Shown piece by piece: positions 15,974 through 23,721 of a stretch of DNA of 64,000 bases. The position numbers and the translations under genes were made by a program. This DNA is from Acidithiobacillus sulfurivorans. GTDB lineage: Bacteria; Pseudomonadota; Gammaproteobacteria; Acidithiobacillales; Acidithiobacillaceae. Numbering within the stretch: position 1 is the first letter of the stretch; each line of letters opens with the position of its first letter. The stretch is taken from positions 50,464 through 114,463 of the forward strand of contig NZ_JAAOMP010000153.1 of NCBI RefSeq assembly GCF_018853815.1, written 5' to 3'. The notes under the pieces were generated by a model. It did no database searches. It had not been told where the DNA came from and worked only from the letters and a program-made list of their open reading frames with translations.

Positions 15974-16141
15974 CCCCCGCCGAGATCATCACCGAGATCG
16001 AGCAGGTCGGTGGCGAAATCTGGATCGAGGGGGACCGGCTCAAGTTCCGAGATACCCCGGCCCGTCTGGTCCCTGAACTACGTTTGCATAAGGCCGCGCT
16101 GCTGGCCGAGCTCCAAAAGTGTGAACATGTGAACGTTGTGA
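15917..16141. repeat. Perfect 22-bp inverted repeats with GTGAAC clusters
   Basis: 15917-15938 is the exact reverse complement of 16120-16141, with 181 bp between. Each arm holds closely spaced hexamers: GTTCAC at 15924 and 15932 with CTTCAC at 15915, and GTGAAC at 16121, 16129 and 16138. Further single copies are at 15855 and 16198. The array spans the junction of the ATPase gene and the next gene. Confidence 0.75.
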
Positions 16142-16647
16142 ACATGGATTCCGGCTTATACCCCCCGGACGCGAATAGTCCACAGCCCGGAGATGATGTT
16201 CACACCGACGACTACGCCATTGAGGAACGTCTGGCAATTCAGTCTGAGGATGACCTACCCCTGGATCGAGGCTTCGACGATGTTCCTGGCTTCGAGGGTA
16301 TGCCGGACCTAACCCCGGCGCAGCATGGCGCGATTCTCCACCGGATCATGTATCCGGCACCGGATATGGGGCCTTACGGAGCGGGTGTAGCCACCGAGCA
16401 CCCCGACGGCTCTATGACAATCCGGTATCTCCCCGCCATGGAAATCACCCGGCCACCTGTGCAGCCACCAGCACCCGCCACCGTCACATGCGGAGCGTGC
16501 GCCGAGTTCGAGCCCGGTAAAACCCCACTCGGCATAGGCACCTGTTCCCGAACGGCGAACGGACTGCCACCCGTCGCCAGTCGTGGTTATGGCGCTTGCT
16601 TTCCGATCGCACCCAGATCCTGTCCCGACCACAAGGAACTCACATGA
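15970..16647 (+). CDS. Hypothetical protein with TubC-docking-like N-terminus
   Basis: The 225-residue protein begins TPAEIITEIEQVGGEIWIEGDRLKFRDTPARLVPELRLHKAALLAEL in outline, a fold pattern known from the TubC N-terminal docking domain and also found in mobile-element proteins. The middle is acidic and Pro-rich. The end has CGACAEFEPGKTPLGIGTC and GACFP with RSCPDHK, five or six cysteines that could bind zinc. It overlaps its neighbours by ATGA on both sides. A role in holding replication proteins together is a guess from the docking-like start and the neighbours. Confidence 0.6.
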   Translation: MTPAEIITEIEQVGGEIWIEGDRLKFRDTPARLVPELRLHKAALLAELQKCEHVNVVNMDSGLYPPDANSPQPGDDVHTDDYAIEERLAIQSEDDLPLDRGFDDVPGFEGMPDLTPAQHGAILHRIMYPAPDMGPYGAGVATEHPDGSMTIRYLPAMEITRPPVQPPAPATVTCGACAEFEPGKTPLGIGTCSRTANGLPPVASRGYGACFPIAPRSCPDHKELT

Positions 16648-17045
16648 CCATCACCGCAGCTTGCGTTATCACGTTGAAGAAGTCCCCGTCCTTCAAACTG
16701 GTGAAGGATGGAACGATGCCCGTCTGGTCCGGCTTCGGGATGGCGGGCACCGACGCCCTGGGCATCACCGCTTTCAAGTCTCTGGCCGAGGAGTTGGATG
16801 CACTTCACCTTGGCGAAGGCGATGCAGTCTCTGTTATTGGGGTGCTCTCGTTGAACACCTGGACCGGCAAAGACGGCACTGAGCACAGCGGCTTGAAGAT
16901 GATCGCATCCAAGGCCGAGGCCATCACCGCACCGGCACCGAAGCGCGGGGCATCCAGTCCACGGCGGAGCACTGCACCTGCACCCGCCGCATCACCGGCG
17001 TCTACATACGATGATTTTGACGACTATGGGAGGTTCCAGCCATGA
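16644..17045 (+). CDS. SSB-like single-stranded DNA-binding protein
   Basis: The 133-residue protein has an OB-fold-like pattern: WSGFGMAGTDALG, then LHLGEGDAVSVIGVLSLNTWTGKDGTEHSGLKMIASKAEAI, which resembles the strands of SSB where a Gly-Asp-x-Val turn precedes a tryptophan-containing strand. A Pro/Ala/Ser-rich linker follows, then an acidic tip DDFDDYGRFQP like the C-terminal tail of SSB, though without the usual final Phe. Start and stop overlap the neighbouring genes by ATGA. SSB proteins protect single-stranded DNA during replication. The neighbours support this call more than the sequence identity does. Confidence 0.6.
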   Translation: MTITAACVITLKKSPSFKLVKDGTMPVWSGFGMAGTDALGITAFKSLAEELDALHLGEGDAVSVIGVLSLNTWTGKDGTEHSGLKMIASKAEAITAPAPKRGASSPRRSTAPAPAASPASTYDDFDDYGRFQP

Positions 17046-17350
17046 CCACGAAACCAAAGGCACCAGCACCAGCAACCAACGTGCGGCCAATCGCGCCAAC
17101 CAAAACGCTGCAAGTTATCGAAACACCGGAAATAAACAGGCACCCCTCCCCCCGGCTGGGCACTGCTGCCGAAGTACGCATGGAGATGGCCCGGCTATAC
17201 CGCGATGCCCGCACCGGGCAGATGGAAGTGGGGGACGCCACAAAGCTTGCGTATCTCCTCACTCAGCTTGCAACGCTCATGCGTATTGATGACCTGGAGC
17301 AGCGCACCGCCGCGCTGGAGCGTGTCCTAAAAGCTGAGGTGAAGCGATGA
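17042..17350 (+). CDS. Hypothetical element protein
   Basis: The 102-residue protein has a Pro/Ala/Thr-rich N-terminus and a helical second half with AEVRMEMARLYRDARTGQMEVGDATKLAYLLTQLATL in outline. This motif is familiar from small proteins in prophages and islands near DNA-handling genes, where its function is unknown to me. It is coupled to the SSB-like gene upstream and to the next gene by 4-bp overlaps. The last third may form a short coiled coil (DDLEQRTAALERVLKAEV). Confidence 0.6.
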   Translation: MTTKPKAPAPATNVRPIAPTKTLQVIETPEINRHPSPRLGTAAEVRMEMARLYRDARTGQMEVGDATKLAYLLTQLATLMRIDDLEQRTAALERVLKAEVKR

Positions 17351-17853
17351 AGGGCATATCGGATCACCTCTTGAGCAATCTCAATCCCGCGCAGCGATGC
17401 AGTGTTATTTTCTCGGCGCTCTGCCGGGAGGACTTCACCGAAGCCAACCGCCTGGCTGATACCGCCCCGACCGCGATATATACCGCTGGCGATTTTTACA
17501 ATCCATTCACTCGCGCCATGCTGACCGCTGCCCTTGCGCGTGGCGATATAGAACAGGCAACCGCGCAGGTGTGGGCTAATCGCTGTTTTTGGGCAACGAG
17601 ACTGCACAGCGAGGGGATAGACGATCCCAGCCTGGATGTATTCTGGAGTGCCGCCACCGAGAGCAGGGACCGCGCTAGATCGTTATGGTCAGCGTTTGCC
17701 GAAGCTGTTACCGATGCAGGTATGGAACCCGGCGAAGTCATGGCGTCTATGGGTGGGCTGTCCAAGCTGGCGCAAGAGTCCGTTGATGCCAGCGCAGGAG
17801 CAGAGCCGTGCCCCGATGCCGTGGCGCTCTATGCCGCGATGCTATCACCGTGA
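17347..17853 (+). CDS. Hypothetical element protein
   Basis: The 168-residue protein is the last gene of the operon that begins with the AlpA-like gene. It is Ala-rich and helical, with FYNPFTRAMLTAALARGDIEQA and FWATRLHSEGIDDPSLDVFW as the most characteristic parts. I do not recognise a family, and no catalytic motif, signal peptide or membrane segment is seen. It starts within the stop of its upstream neighbour. Its steady codon use and position suggest a real gene. Confidence 0.6.
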   Translation: MKGISDHLLSNLNPAQRCSVIFSALCREDFTEANRLADTAPTAIYTAGDFYNPFTRAMLTAALARGDIEQATAQVWANRCFWATRLHSEGIDDPSLDVFWSAATESRDRARSLWSAFAEAVTDAGMEPGEVMASMGGLSKLAQESVDASAGAEPCPDAVALYAAMLSP

Positions 17854-17919
17854 CCGAGGCGTCATGAATGAAATTCACCGGGAACGGAATCCGCTAGTAG
17901 TAATGCAAGTCTTGTGCCC

Positions 17920-18048
17920 ATGAATTTTGTTCATGCTGACCGAGAGACGCGGGCAGAAATGTCCCTGAAGGCGCGTAAACAGGCCAGAGTCACCGTACGC
18001 CAGTTGCGCCATAGGATGCAGTACAGGGCAGATATGACGCATTCCTGA
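17920..18048 (+). CDS. Possible small basic protein
   Basis: A 42-codon frame starts at an ATG at 17920 and encodes an Arg/Lys/Gln-rich peptide with three Met and two His. No clear ribosome site is present, so it may not be translated. It lies in the otherwise non-coding right end of the element. Confidence 0.25.
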   Translation: MNFVHADRETRAEMSLKARKQARVTVRQLRHRMQYRADMTHS

Positions 18049-18070
18049 TTGTTTGCGAAACACCCCATGT

Positions 18071-18330
18071 ATGACGCCTTATCACCGAGGTGAACTGGCT
18101 CTGGGCCGCAGGTATAACCGTGTGAAGCGGCAAGACGGCGGTCATGGCAATCAAAAATCGGGGGATCAAATTGAACCCCCGAAAACCGCCGACCGCCTGG
18201 CTGCCGAATATGGCGAGGCAGGCCACCAGCACTGGCGGAGCAGTACCGCAGCTTGTGCAGAATTCTGCACCACAAACGGAAGGCGAAACCCGAGATGCTG
18301 GTGTTACGGCGTAACGGGTGGATGCAGGGG
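18071..18330 (+). pseudogene. Frameshifted remnant of a phage-type DNA-binding protein
   Basis: The frame from 18071 encodes TPYHRGELAL and PKTADRLAAEYG, phrases found in ParB-like phage and island proteins just before a helix-turn-helix. After about 18220 the expected continuation moves to another frame, with AEQYRSL and KAKPEMLVLRR. A shift near 18215 has broken the gene. The imperfect palindrome at 18159-18181 lies within it. The family assignment rests on recalled sequence patterns. Confidence 0.4.
18159..18181. repeat. 23-bp imperfect palindrome
   Basis: CGGGGG and CCCCCG flank A-TCAA-A-TTGA-A, so all but one pair of positions is symmetric. On the minus strand it is followed by ATTTTTG and could act as a weak terminator, but no minus-strand gene is seen there. 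Confidence 0.5.
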
Positions 18331-18368
18331 TTTTTTTTTGGGTGGTGCTGTTGCGTTTTTCCTCCTGA

Positions 18369-18390
18369 GGTTAGCCCTGGGTTAGCCCGG
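18369..18390. repeat. Right-end tandem GGTTAGCCC repeat (putative integrase arm site)
   Basis: This matches 9939-9960 with one difference and in the same orientation. It lies 36 bp inside the right att repeat. Paired copies at both ends support a role in integrase or excisionase binding. Confidence 0.6.
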
Positions 18391-18426
18391 AAAAATAAAG
18401 GCACCTAGCAAGTTGCGCTAAGTGCC

Positions 18427-18436
<10 letters not shown>
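18391..18436. terminator. Bidirectional terminator next to tRNA-Lys
   Basis: A stem of 10 paired bases out of 11 (AGGCAC-TAGC at 18399-18409 with GCTA-GTGCCT at 18417-18427) has a seven-base loop. It is followed by GTTTTATTT on the plus strand and by TTTATTTTT on the minus strand. It can stop the element operon and the tRNA transcript. Confidence 0.75.
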
Positions 18437-18511
<75 letters not shown>

Positions 18512-18566
18512 AAGGATCATGCATTATAAGGATTTAGAAAAGGAAGGCAAGAGGCGTTTAATCAAT

Positions 18567-18992
18567 CTAATGGGCTACGCGTTGACGGAGCCGGATGACG
18601 ACCTCAACATTTTCCACTTCGGTTTCAGCGGGTATGTCAGGAAGCTTGCTGATTTGCAGGGAACTTGCAGGAATATCCTGTAATTGGCCGGTATCCACAT
18701 GATAAAAGTGGTGGTGCATGGAAACATTGGGGTCGTAGAAGACTTTGCCTGGTTCTACAATGACTTCACGAACCAATGAGTGATCTGCAAATAAACCTAG
18801 CGTATTGTACACCGTAGCCTTGGAGACCACGGGATAATCAGCATTGACACGCTGCATGATTTCTTCAGCAGAAAGATGGGCACACGATGAGAAGAGAGCA
18901 TAGCCAATCTCCACACGCTGACTGGTGGGATTAACACCTGCATCTCGTAACGTTTCCAAAACACGCTGCTTATTCCAATCCTGGTTGTCCAT
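18567..18992 (-). CDS. Fur-family regulator, Irr-like
   Basis: The 141-residue protein has the Fur winged helix (NPTSQRVEIGYALFSSCAHLSAEEIMQRV, then VSKATVYNTLGLFADHSLV) and a C-terminal dimer domain with the run HHHFYHVDTGQLQDIP. It lacks the CxxC zinc pairs of Fur and PerR, and the HHH motif is the mark of Irr, which senses iron through haem. It most likely controls iron or haem genes. A 29-bp dyad just upstream could be its own operator. Iron control would matter greatly in an iron-rich acid environment. Confidence 0.85.
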   Translation of the reverse strand: MDNQDWNKQRVLETLRDAGVNPTSQRVEIGYALFSSCAHLSAEEIMQRVNADYPVVSKATVYNTLGLFADHSLVREVIVEPGKVFYDPNVSMHHHFYHVDTGQLQDIPASSLQISKLPDIPAETEVENVEVVIRLRQRVAH

Positions 18993-19003
18993 GTATAGTC
19001 CCT

Positions 19004-19032
19004 CTATAATTCTAAACTAGGTATAATTGTAG
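19004..19032. promoter_or_regulatory. Imperfect dyad upstream of the Irr-like gene
   Basis: CTATAATTCTA (19004-19014) and TATAATTGTAG (19022-19032) are inverted copies with 9 of 11 matches around a 7-base centre. The AT-rich dyad sits 12 bp before the start codon and resembles Fur-family operators, so autoregulation is likely. Confidence 0.5.
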
Positions 19033-19045
19033 CTCTATCCAGTGA

Positions 19046-20149
19046 TCAGGGGAAGACCTGCCTCTGCTTCTGATAATGTGTTACCGGATTATAAGGTGTG
19101 ATATCCAAGGGTGGTGCCTTGTCGGTGAGCAGGCAAGTGAGTATTTCTGCCGTTGCCGGCGCATTGGTGAGGCCATAACGAAAATGACCGGCAGCAACAT
19201 ACAGGCCGTTCCAGCCGGGGAGGGGGCCTATATAGGGAACACTTTCATGGCTGCCCGGTCGCAGTCCCGACCATTGTCTGATGATGCTGGAACTTTTCAG
19301 GCCAGGAAGCTGGTCACGTGCAAAATTCCACAATATTTGCCGTGCTAACGGCGTAACGGACTTGTCAAATTGCACGTTCTCACTGGTGCTGCCTGCTAGA
19401 ATGAGACCATCCTGTCTTTGCACCAAGTAATGATTATCTTGCATCAACATGGAATCAAGCATTCCTGGAGACCCCTGCAGCAACAGCATTTGGCCGCGTA
19501 CCGGATAAATTTGCAGATGAATATCAATTTGGTCAAGTAATTTTCCGGTCCATGCGCCTGCTGTCACTATAGCCTTGCCTGTAGCTAGAAACCCCTGTTT
19601 ACTTTCCACGCCGAGCAGTTGTTCGTTTTTATGTTTAAAGCCTGTAATTTCAGTGTGTTCAAGTAGTTTTATATCAAGCTGTCGGCAGCGTTCAGCCAAA
19701 GCGGATAGAAGACGGGGATTACGCACTTGTGCTACTTCAGGGCACCAGAGAGTTTTTTTAGTTGTAGCTTTGCAGTCAGAGACTTGCCAGTTCAGGCCCC
19801 AATTTTGTCCCCAATGTCTGACATCATTTGGAAAAACTTCATTTTCTCCTTCAATAATGCGTAATCCAGATAAGGTCCACTGAGGATCAATACTCGTGAG
19901 AGAGGCTAACTCCGAAGAAAGAGCATGATGAAGCGACATGCTATAAAATGACAATCGAAGTAATTCTGAAGGATAATGCCAAGGATAAAGAGGACTGAGA
20001 ATTCCACCACCAGCCCAGGATGCCTCCCGGCCAATTTGTCCCTGATCCACAATGGTTATGGCAAAACCTGCCTCAGCAAGCCGAACTGCGGCAAGCATTC
20101 CAATAACTCCAGCCCCGATCAGGACAATGCTTTCTCGTTTTTTCAGCAC
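19046..20149 (-). CDS. thiO: Glycine oxidase ThiO-type FAD-dependent amine oxidase
   Basis: The 367-residue protein opens with the FAD-binding loop IVLIGAGVIGMLAAVRLAEAG (about 8-28) and IVDQGQIGREASWAGGGILSPLYPW, the hallmark of the glycine oxidase group of DAO enzymes. The C-terminal end has SGLRPGSHESVPYIGPLPG and AAGHFRYGLTNAPATAEIL, which complete the FAD site. ThiO makes iminoglycine for the thiazole half of thiamine. No other thi gene lies near, so the function rests on family alone. The start is a GTG with a GGAG site; an overlapping ATG upstream is out of frame. Confidence 0.87.
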   Translation of the reverse strand: MLKKRESIVLIGAGVIGMLAAVRLAEAGFAITIVDQGQIGREASWAGGGILSPLYPWHYPSELLRLSFYSMSLHHALSSELASLTSIDPQWTLSGLRIIEGENEVFPNDVRHWGQNWGLNWQVSDCKATTKKTLWCPEVAQVRNPRLLSALAERCRQLDIKLLEHTEITGFKHKNEQLLGVESKQGFLATGKAIVTAGAWTGKLLDQIDIHLQIYPVRGQMLLLQGSPGMLDSMLMQDNHYLVQRQDGLILAGSTSENVQFDKSVTPLARQILWNFARDQLPGLKSSSIIRQWSGLRPGSHESVPYIGPLPGWNGLYVAAGHFRYGLTNAPATAEILTCLLTDKAPPLDITPYNPVTHYQKQRQVFP

Positions 20150-20169
20150 CTGAAAGGCTCCATGGTGAG

Positions 20170-23100
20170 TTAAAAATCGATCCGATAAAATATGTTCGCA
20201 CCATTCTGGGTGCCATTTTCAGTTTGTAATTCTATATGCTTACTCACTCGATAACGCAACCTGGCAACCGTTCCGTTTCCCATTACCGATTGGCCTACAC
20301 TCAGATATAAATCCGGTGTCAGATAATGGCCCAAGGTAACCATGGCTCCAGACAAACCTTGTTGACCATTAGAGGTTACGCCAACATCAATGCCAGTATT
20401 GCTAAGACTATTTCCGAAAAGCGCTGCACGACTCGCAGAAAAGAGAGTGCCTGCTGCAGCCGAAAGTAATTCATCTTGATTGCCCAGACTACTTGAAGGC
20501 GTGCCGAGAACCAGATAAGACAAAATATCAGCCTGAGACATGGAAGGGTTGGAATACAGATTAACTTGCGGGACCTGTAAAGTCCCTGTTACCTGAACGC
20601 CTGCTTTCACTGGCGTATTATCCACAGCAAAACTGTCGGAGTTCTTGATAGTGCGTACCGCGAGTACATCCAGATTAGCCTGACTGGCTTCCCCATGGAA
20701 GTTAATGGAGCCTCGTTCAAAATCCAGGCTATGGCCATAAATATCATAATGACCATTTACCATGCGCAATATTCCTTTTACAACAGGACTATTTCCATCC
20801 TGCATCCTGACATCCAGAGCCCCTACCAAATCAGCTCGTAAGCCACTGATGAAGACTTTGGCATCATTACCCAGAGTGACCTGCAAATTCACGCTTAGAG
20901 CAGGACCTGCATTATTTTTCTTGATATTTTTAACAAAAATCACATCACTGGAAGGTTTTGGTCCGTTAAAATCCGTACCAAGAATGCGCAGACGATTAGT
21001 ATGAATGGCACCACCAATATTTATTTTCTGTAAGGTTCCACTAATATGAAGATCGGGACTGACAGCCGCCTGTACCTGAGGAAGATTCAAGGCTGTAAAT
21101 TCATGACCGGTAATCTTCAAAGCAAAATGTGTTTCGGGCCGCAGGTAGATGGTACCATTTCCTGAAATACGGCCTGTTCCCGAAGTTGCGTGCATGTCAC
21201 TAATTTGCAGTTCTTGACCATTACCTAGCAGTTTGGCCCCGACCCCTTGTAAATCGAGCCCAGCTTGCGGAACATACAAGCCAAGTCCCTGTAATTCAGC
21301 AGTGCCATGCCATTTTGGATCTGCCCAAGTTCCAGTGAGATTTCCTTCTATATTACCACTACCTTGGGCACGCATTTTCAGGGTTCCAATGGGCAAAGCC
21401 GCAAAAAGAGGAGCACCTAATTTTGCTTGAACGGTCGCTTGAAGTGTTGCTTGCTGATTCCAACGCCAGGGCAGGGCGAGGGTAACCGGACTATGCAGGT
21501 GAATTTGCGCAGAGCCCCAATTTTTTGGCAATTCCAGATGGGACGTTAAGGTCAGATTTTTAGGTTCCCAACGCACTTGGCCGCTGAACTGCTGCAAATC
21601 AATAGATTGAGGCACATCATCGGATAACCAGTGCAATTGGGTTTTCTCGGAATCCCAATTGCCCTCGGCATGACAGACACCATGACATTGCGCCTGTAAA
21701 TGGGCATTCAAATATCCCTCAAGAGATATATCGTTATTTTTTTTGTTAAAATCCAGTGGAAGAGATAAAATATTCAAATTTAAACTGGCCAGGTTTTGCG
21801 CTGGGTTATAAAATCCTTGAACGCTGATCTTTGCTCCATGAGTATCATTGAATACGAGAGGACTGATTCGAATGACACCGGAATTCCAGGATAATGTCGA
21901 AGCATTCTCTAGTTGCCAAAGTCCGAGACTCTTGCTTTGAAAATGGCTTCGATTTAATAATAGAATCCATGCTGAATGAGAATGTTTGATCAAACTATGC
22001 AGAGTAAATTCATTACCATCTGATTGCGCTTCAATATCCATTCCAAATTGCGCCAGGGTACCATGAGCCTGTGAATGTAGGTTGATCAGATACTGTTTGT
22101 ATTCTGCGCCTTCAATCTGCAGATTGGCTTGCAGGTTATCATGAGTAAGCAGTGAGGCCTGGGCATTAACTTTGTGGATTGCAATCCCTGCATAGAGCAG
22201 TTTTTGAGCATGAGCGTTTATACTACCTACCCAGTTCTGATTGGTCCGTGCAATCCAGCCATGGGCATTAGTAGAACCACGGGCATCAGGTGATAACATT
22301 TGCAATTTTGCTATATTAAAAGAAAATGACAGATGTTTCTGCAAATTTCCAGAAGCATTGATGGTCAACCCTGGCCCACGAAAATTCGCGTTTTGCAAAT
22401 CCCACTGATTTCCAGCGAATCTCAGATCTGCATTACCTATCAGATTGGTTTTATATATTTGACTAGGTAACAGCTGCAATTGGAGGCGTCCATTCATACT
22501 TTTTGCTGCTTGTGCAGCATTTAGGGTCATATTACAGGACAACTGGCCGGGAATAGTAGAAAAAATGCGTTGGTTTTGTAAACCTCTAATTCGTAATTCA
22601 CCCTGAACATTCATCAGTGGTTGCCAATCAATTTTTATTTTTGCAGGTAGCAGTTTCGCACCGAGCATGTCACCCGCGTAATCATATTCTAAGCCTGTTT
22701 CGCTACCTTTAATACTCCCTTGAATGCCACCAAATTTTGGTGATCCATTCATCGCAAACGCACCAATATAATGATGAAAATTCCCATGCAGGTGTATTTT
22801 CAATGACAAAGGACCGGTCGGCACAGACTTCGGAATGTCTTTGACAACGATGTTACTCAGTTTTCCGTACACCGTGAAGTCACCAGCGCTATTCTCTGGA
22901 AGGTCTATTTTCCAGAAGCCATTGGTAGTATTACTGAGAGATGGATTTTTTAAGTCCATAGAATTCAATACAATTTGGTGCGGAGCAATCTGAATCAGGC
23001 CGCTGATACTACTCAGTGAATTTTTCTGATTCAGTATCAGGTTAATTGGGCCACCAAATGTATTGTTGCCCATGTCATGCCATGCCACACTCCAATGGAG

Positions 23101-23721
23101 GCTAGTATGAGCAGGGGAGGGCTCAATCCAGTCTCCCTTAGTGGCGACACTGCGTTTTTCCATTTGGACTTGTGCAGAAAATTTTAACTTACCAGCGAAA
23201 AGATTTGCTATTAGTTCGTCAATATGGATATTTCCATGATTCCAGGAGATATTTTTAAATGTGCTACTCGTTAATTTAAAGGCAGTTTTCTGTCCTTGCC
23301 ATACCCGTAATTTTTCAATGGTGGTTGGTCCAATATGTATTGCGATAAATCGTGACCACAGCGGTAAGGCCGGCCATGTAAGATTTAGTTTGCTCGGCTT
23401 TGAGGAAGATTTTGGTAGATATAGTTGACCATTAACAATTTTAAGGTCTGCAACATCTAGCTCTCCCCATAATAAATGGCTAGGATGCAATACCCACTGC
23501 AAATTTTGAGCGGTAAAGCGAGAAGCTCCGCTGGACCAGTTCAACTCGGATATTTTTAAACCATCAATCAAAGTTCCACTGATTTTTTTTGCACTTAAAT
23601 GCGGAACTTGAGCCAGTGCCCAGCGTGCACCGTTATTGGTACTCAATAACCAAAATAGTGCAGAAAAAATAACCCCTAAAGTACATATAAAAAATAAAAT
23701 AACCAGGTTTCTGAAGCGCAT
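20170..23721 (-). CDS. tamB: Translocation and assembly module subunit TamB
   Basis: The 1183-residue protein has one N-terminal membrane anchor (VILFFICTLGVIFSALFWLL), a long stretch of beta-rich repeats as in AsmA/TamB bridge proteins, and a C-terminal DUF490 domain (about 840-1180) with TGTLQVPQVNLYSNPSMSQADILSYLVLG and SNTGIDVG, ending in an aromatic RIDF. TamB spans the periplasm and works with TamA in outer membrane biogenesis, probably in lipid transport. The ATG at 23721 overlaps the TamA stop (TGATG); a GTG one codon earlier is also possible. Length fits the family. Confidence 0.93.
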   Translation of the reverse strand: MRFRNLVILFFICTLGVIFSALFWLLSTNNGARWALAQVPHLSAKKISGTLIDGLKISELNWSSGASRFTAQNLQWVLHPSHLLWGELDVADLKIVNGQLYLPKSSSKPSKLNLTWPALPLWSRFIAIHIGPTTIEKLRVWQGQKTAFKLTSSTFKNISWNHGNIHIDELIANLFAGKLKFSAQVQMEKRSVATKGDWIEPSPAHTSLHWSVAWHDMGNNTFGGPINLILNQKNSLSSISGLIQIAPHQIVLNSMDLKNPSLSNTTNGFWKIDLPENSAGDFTVYGKLSNIVVKDIPKSVPTGPLSLKIHLHGNFHHYIGAFAMNGSPKFGGIQGSIKGSETGLEYDYAGDMLGAKLLPAKIKIDWQPLMNVQGELRIRGLQNQRIFSTIPGQLSCNMTLNAAQAAKSMNGRLQLQLLPSQIYKTNLIGNADLRFAGNQWDLQNANFRGPGLTINASGNLQKHLSFSFNIAKLQMLSPDARGSTNAHGWIARTNQNWVGSINAHAQKLLYAGIAIHKVNAQASLLTHDNLQANLQIEGAEYKQYLINLHSQAHGTLAQFGMDIEAQSDGNEFTLHSLIKHSHSAWILLLNRSHFQSKSLGLWQLENASTLSWNSGVIRISPLVFNDTHGAKISVQGFYNPAQNLASLNLNILSLPLDFNKKNNDISLEGYLNAHLQAQCHGVCHAEGNWDSEKTQLHWLSDDVPQSIDLQQFSGQVRWEPKNLTLTSHLELPKNWGSAQIHLHSPVTLALPWRWNQQATLQATVQAKLGAPLFAALPIGTLKMRAQGSGNIEGNLTGTWADPKWHGTAELQGLGLYVPQAGLDLQGVGAKLLGNGQELQISDMHATSGTGRISGNGTIYLRPETHFALKITGHEFTALNLPQVQAAVSPDLHISGTLQKINIGGAIHTNRLRILGTDFNGPKPSSDVIFVKNIKKNNAGPALSVNLQVTLGNDAKVFISGLRADLVGALDVRMQDGNSPVVKGILRMVNGHYDIYGHSLDFERGSINFHGEASQANLDVLAVRTIKNSDSFAVDNTPVKAGVQVTGTLQVPQVNLYSNPSMSQADILSYLVLGTPSSSLGNQDELLSAAAGTLFSASRAALFGNSLSNTGIDVGVTSNGQQGLSGAMVTLGHYLTPDLYLSVGQSVMGNGTVARLRYRVSKHIELQTENGTQNGANIFYRIDF

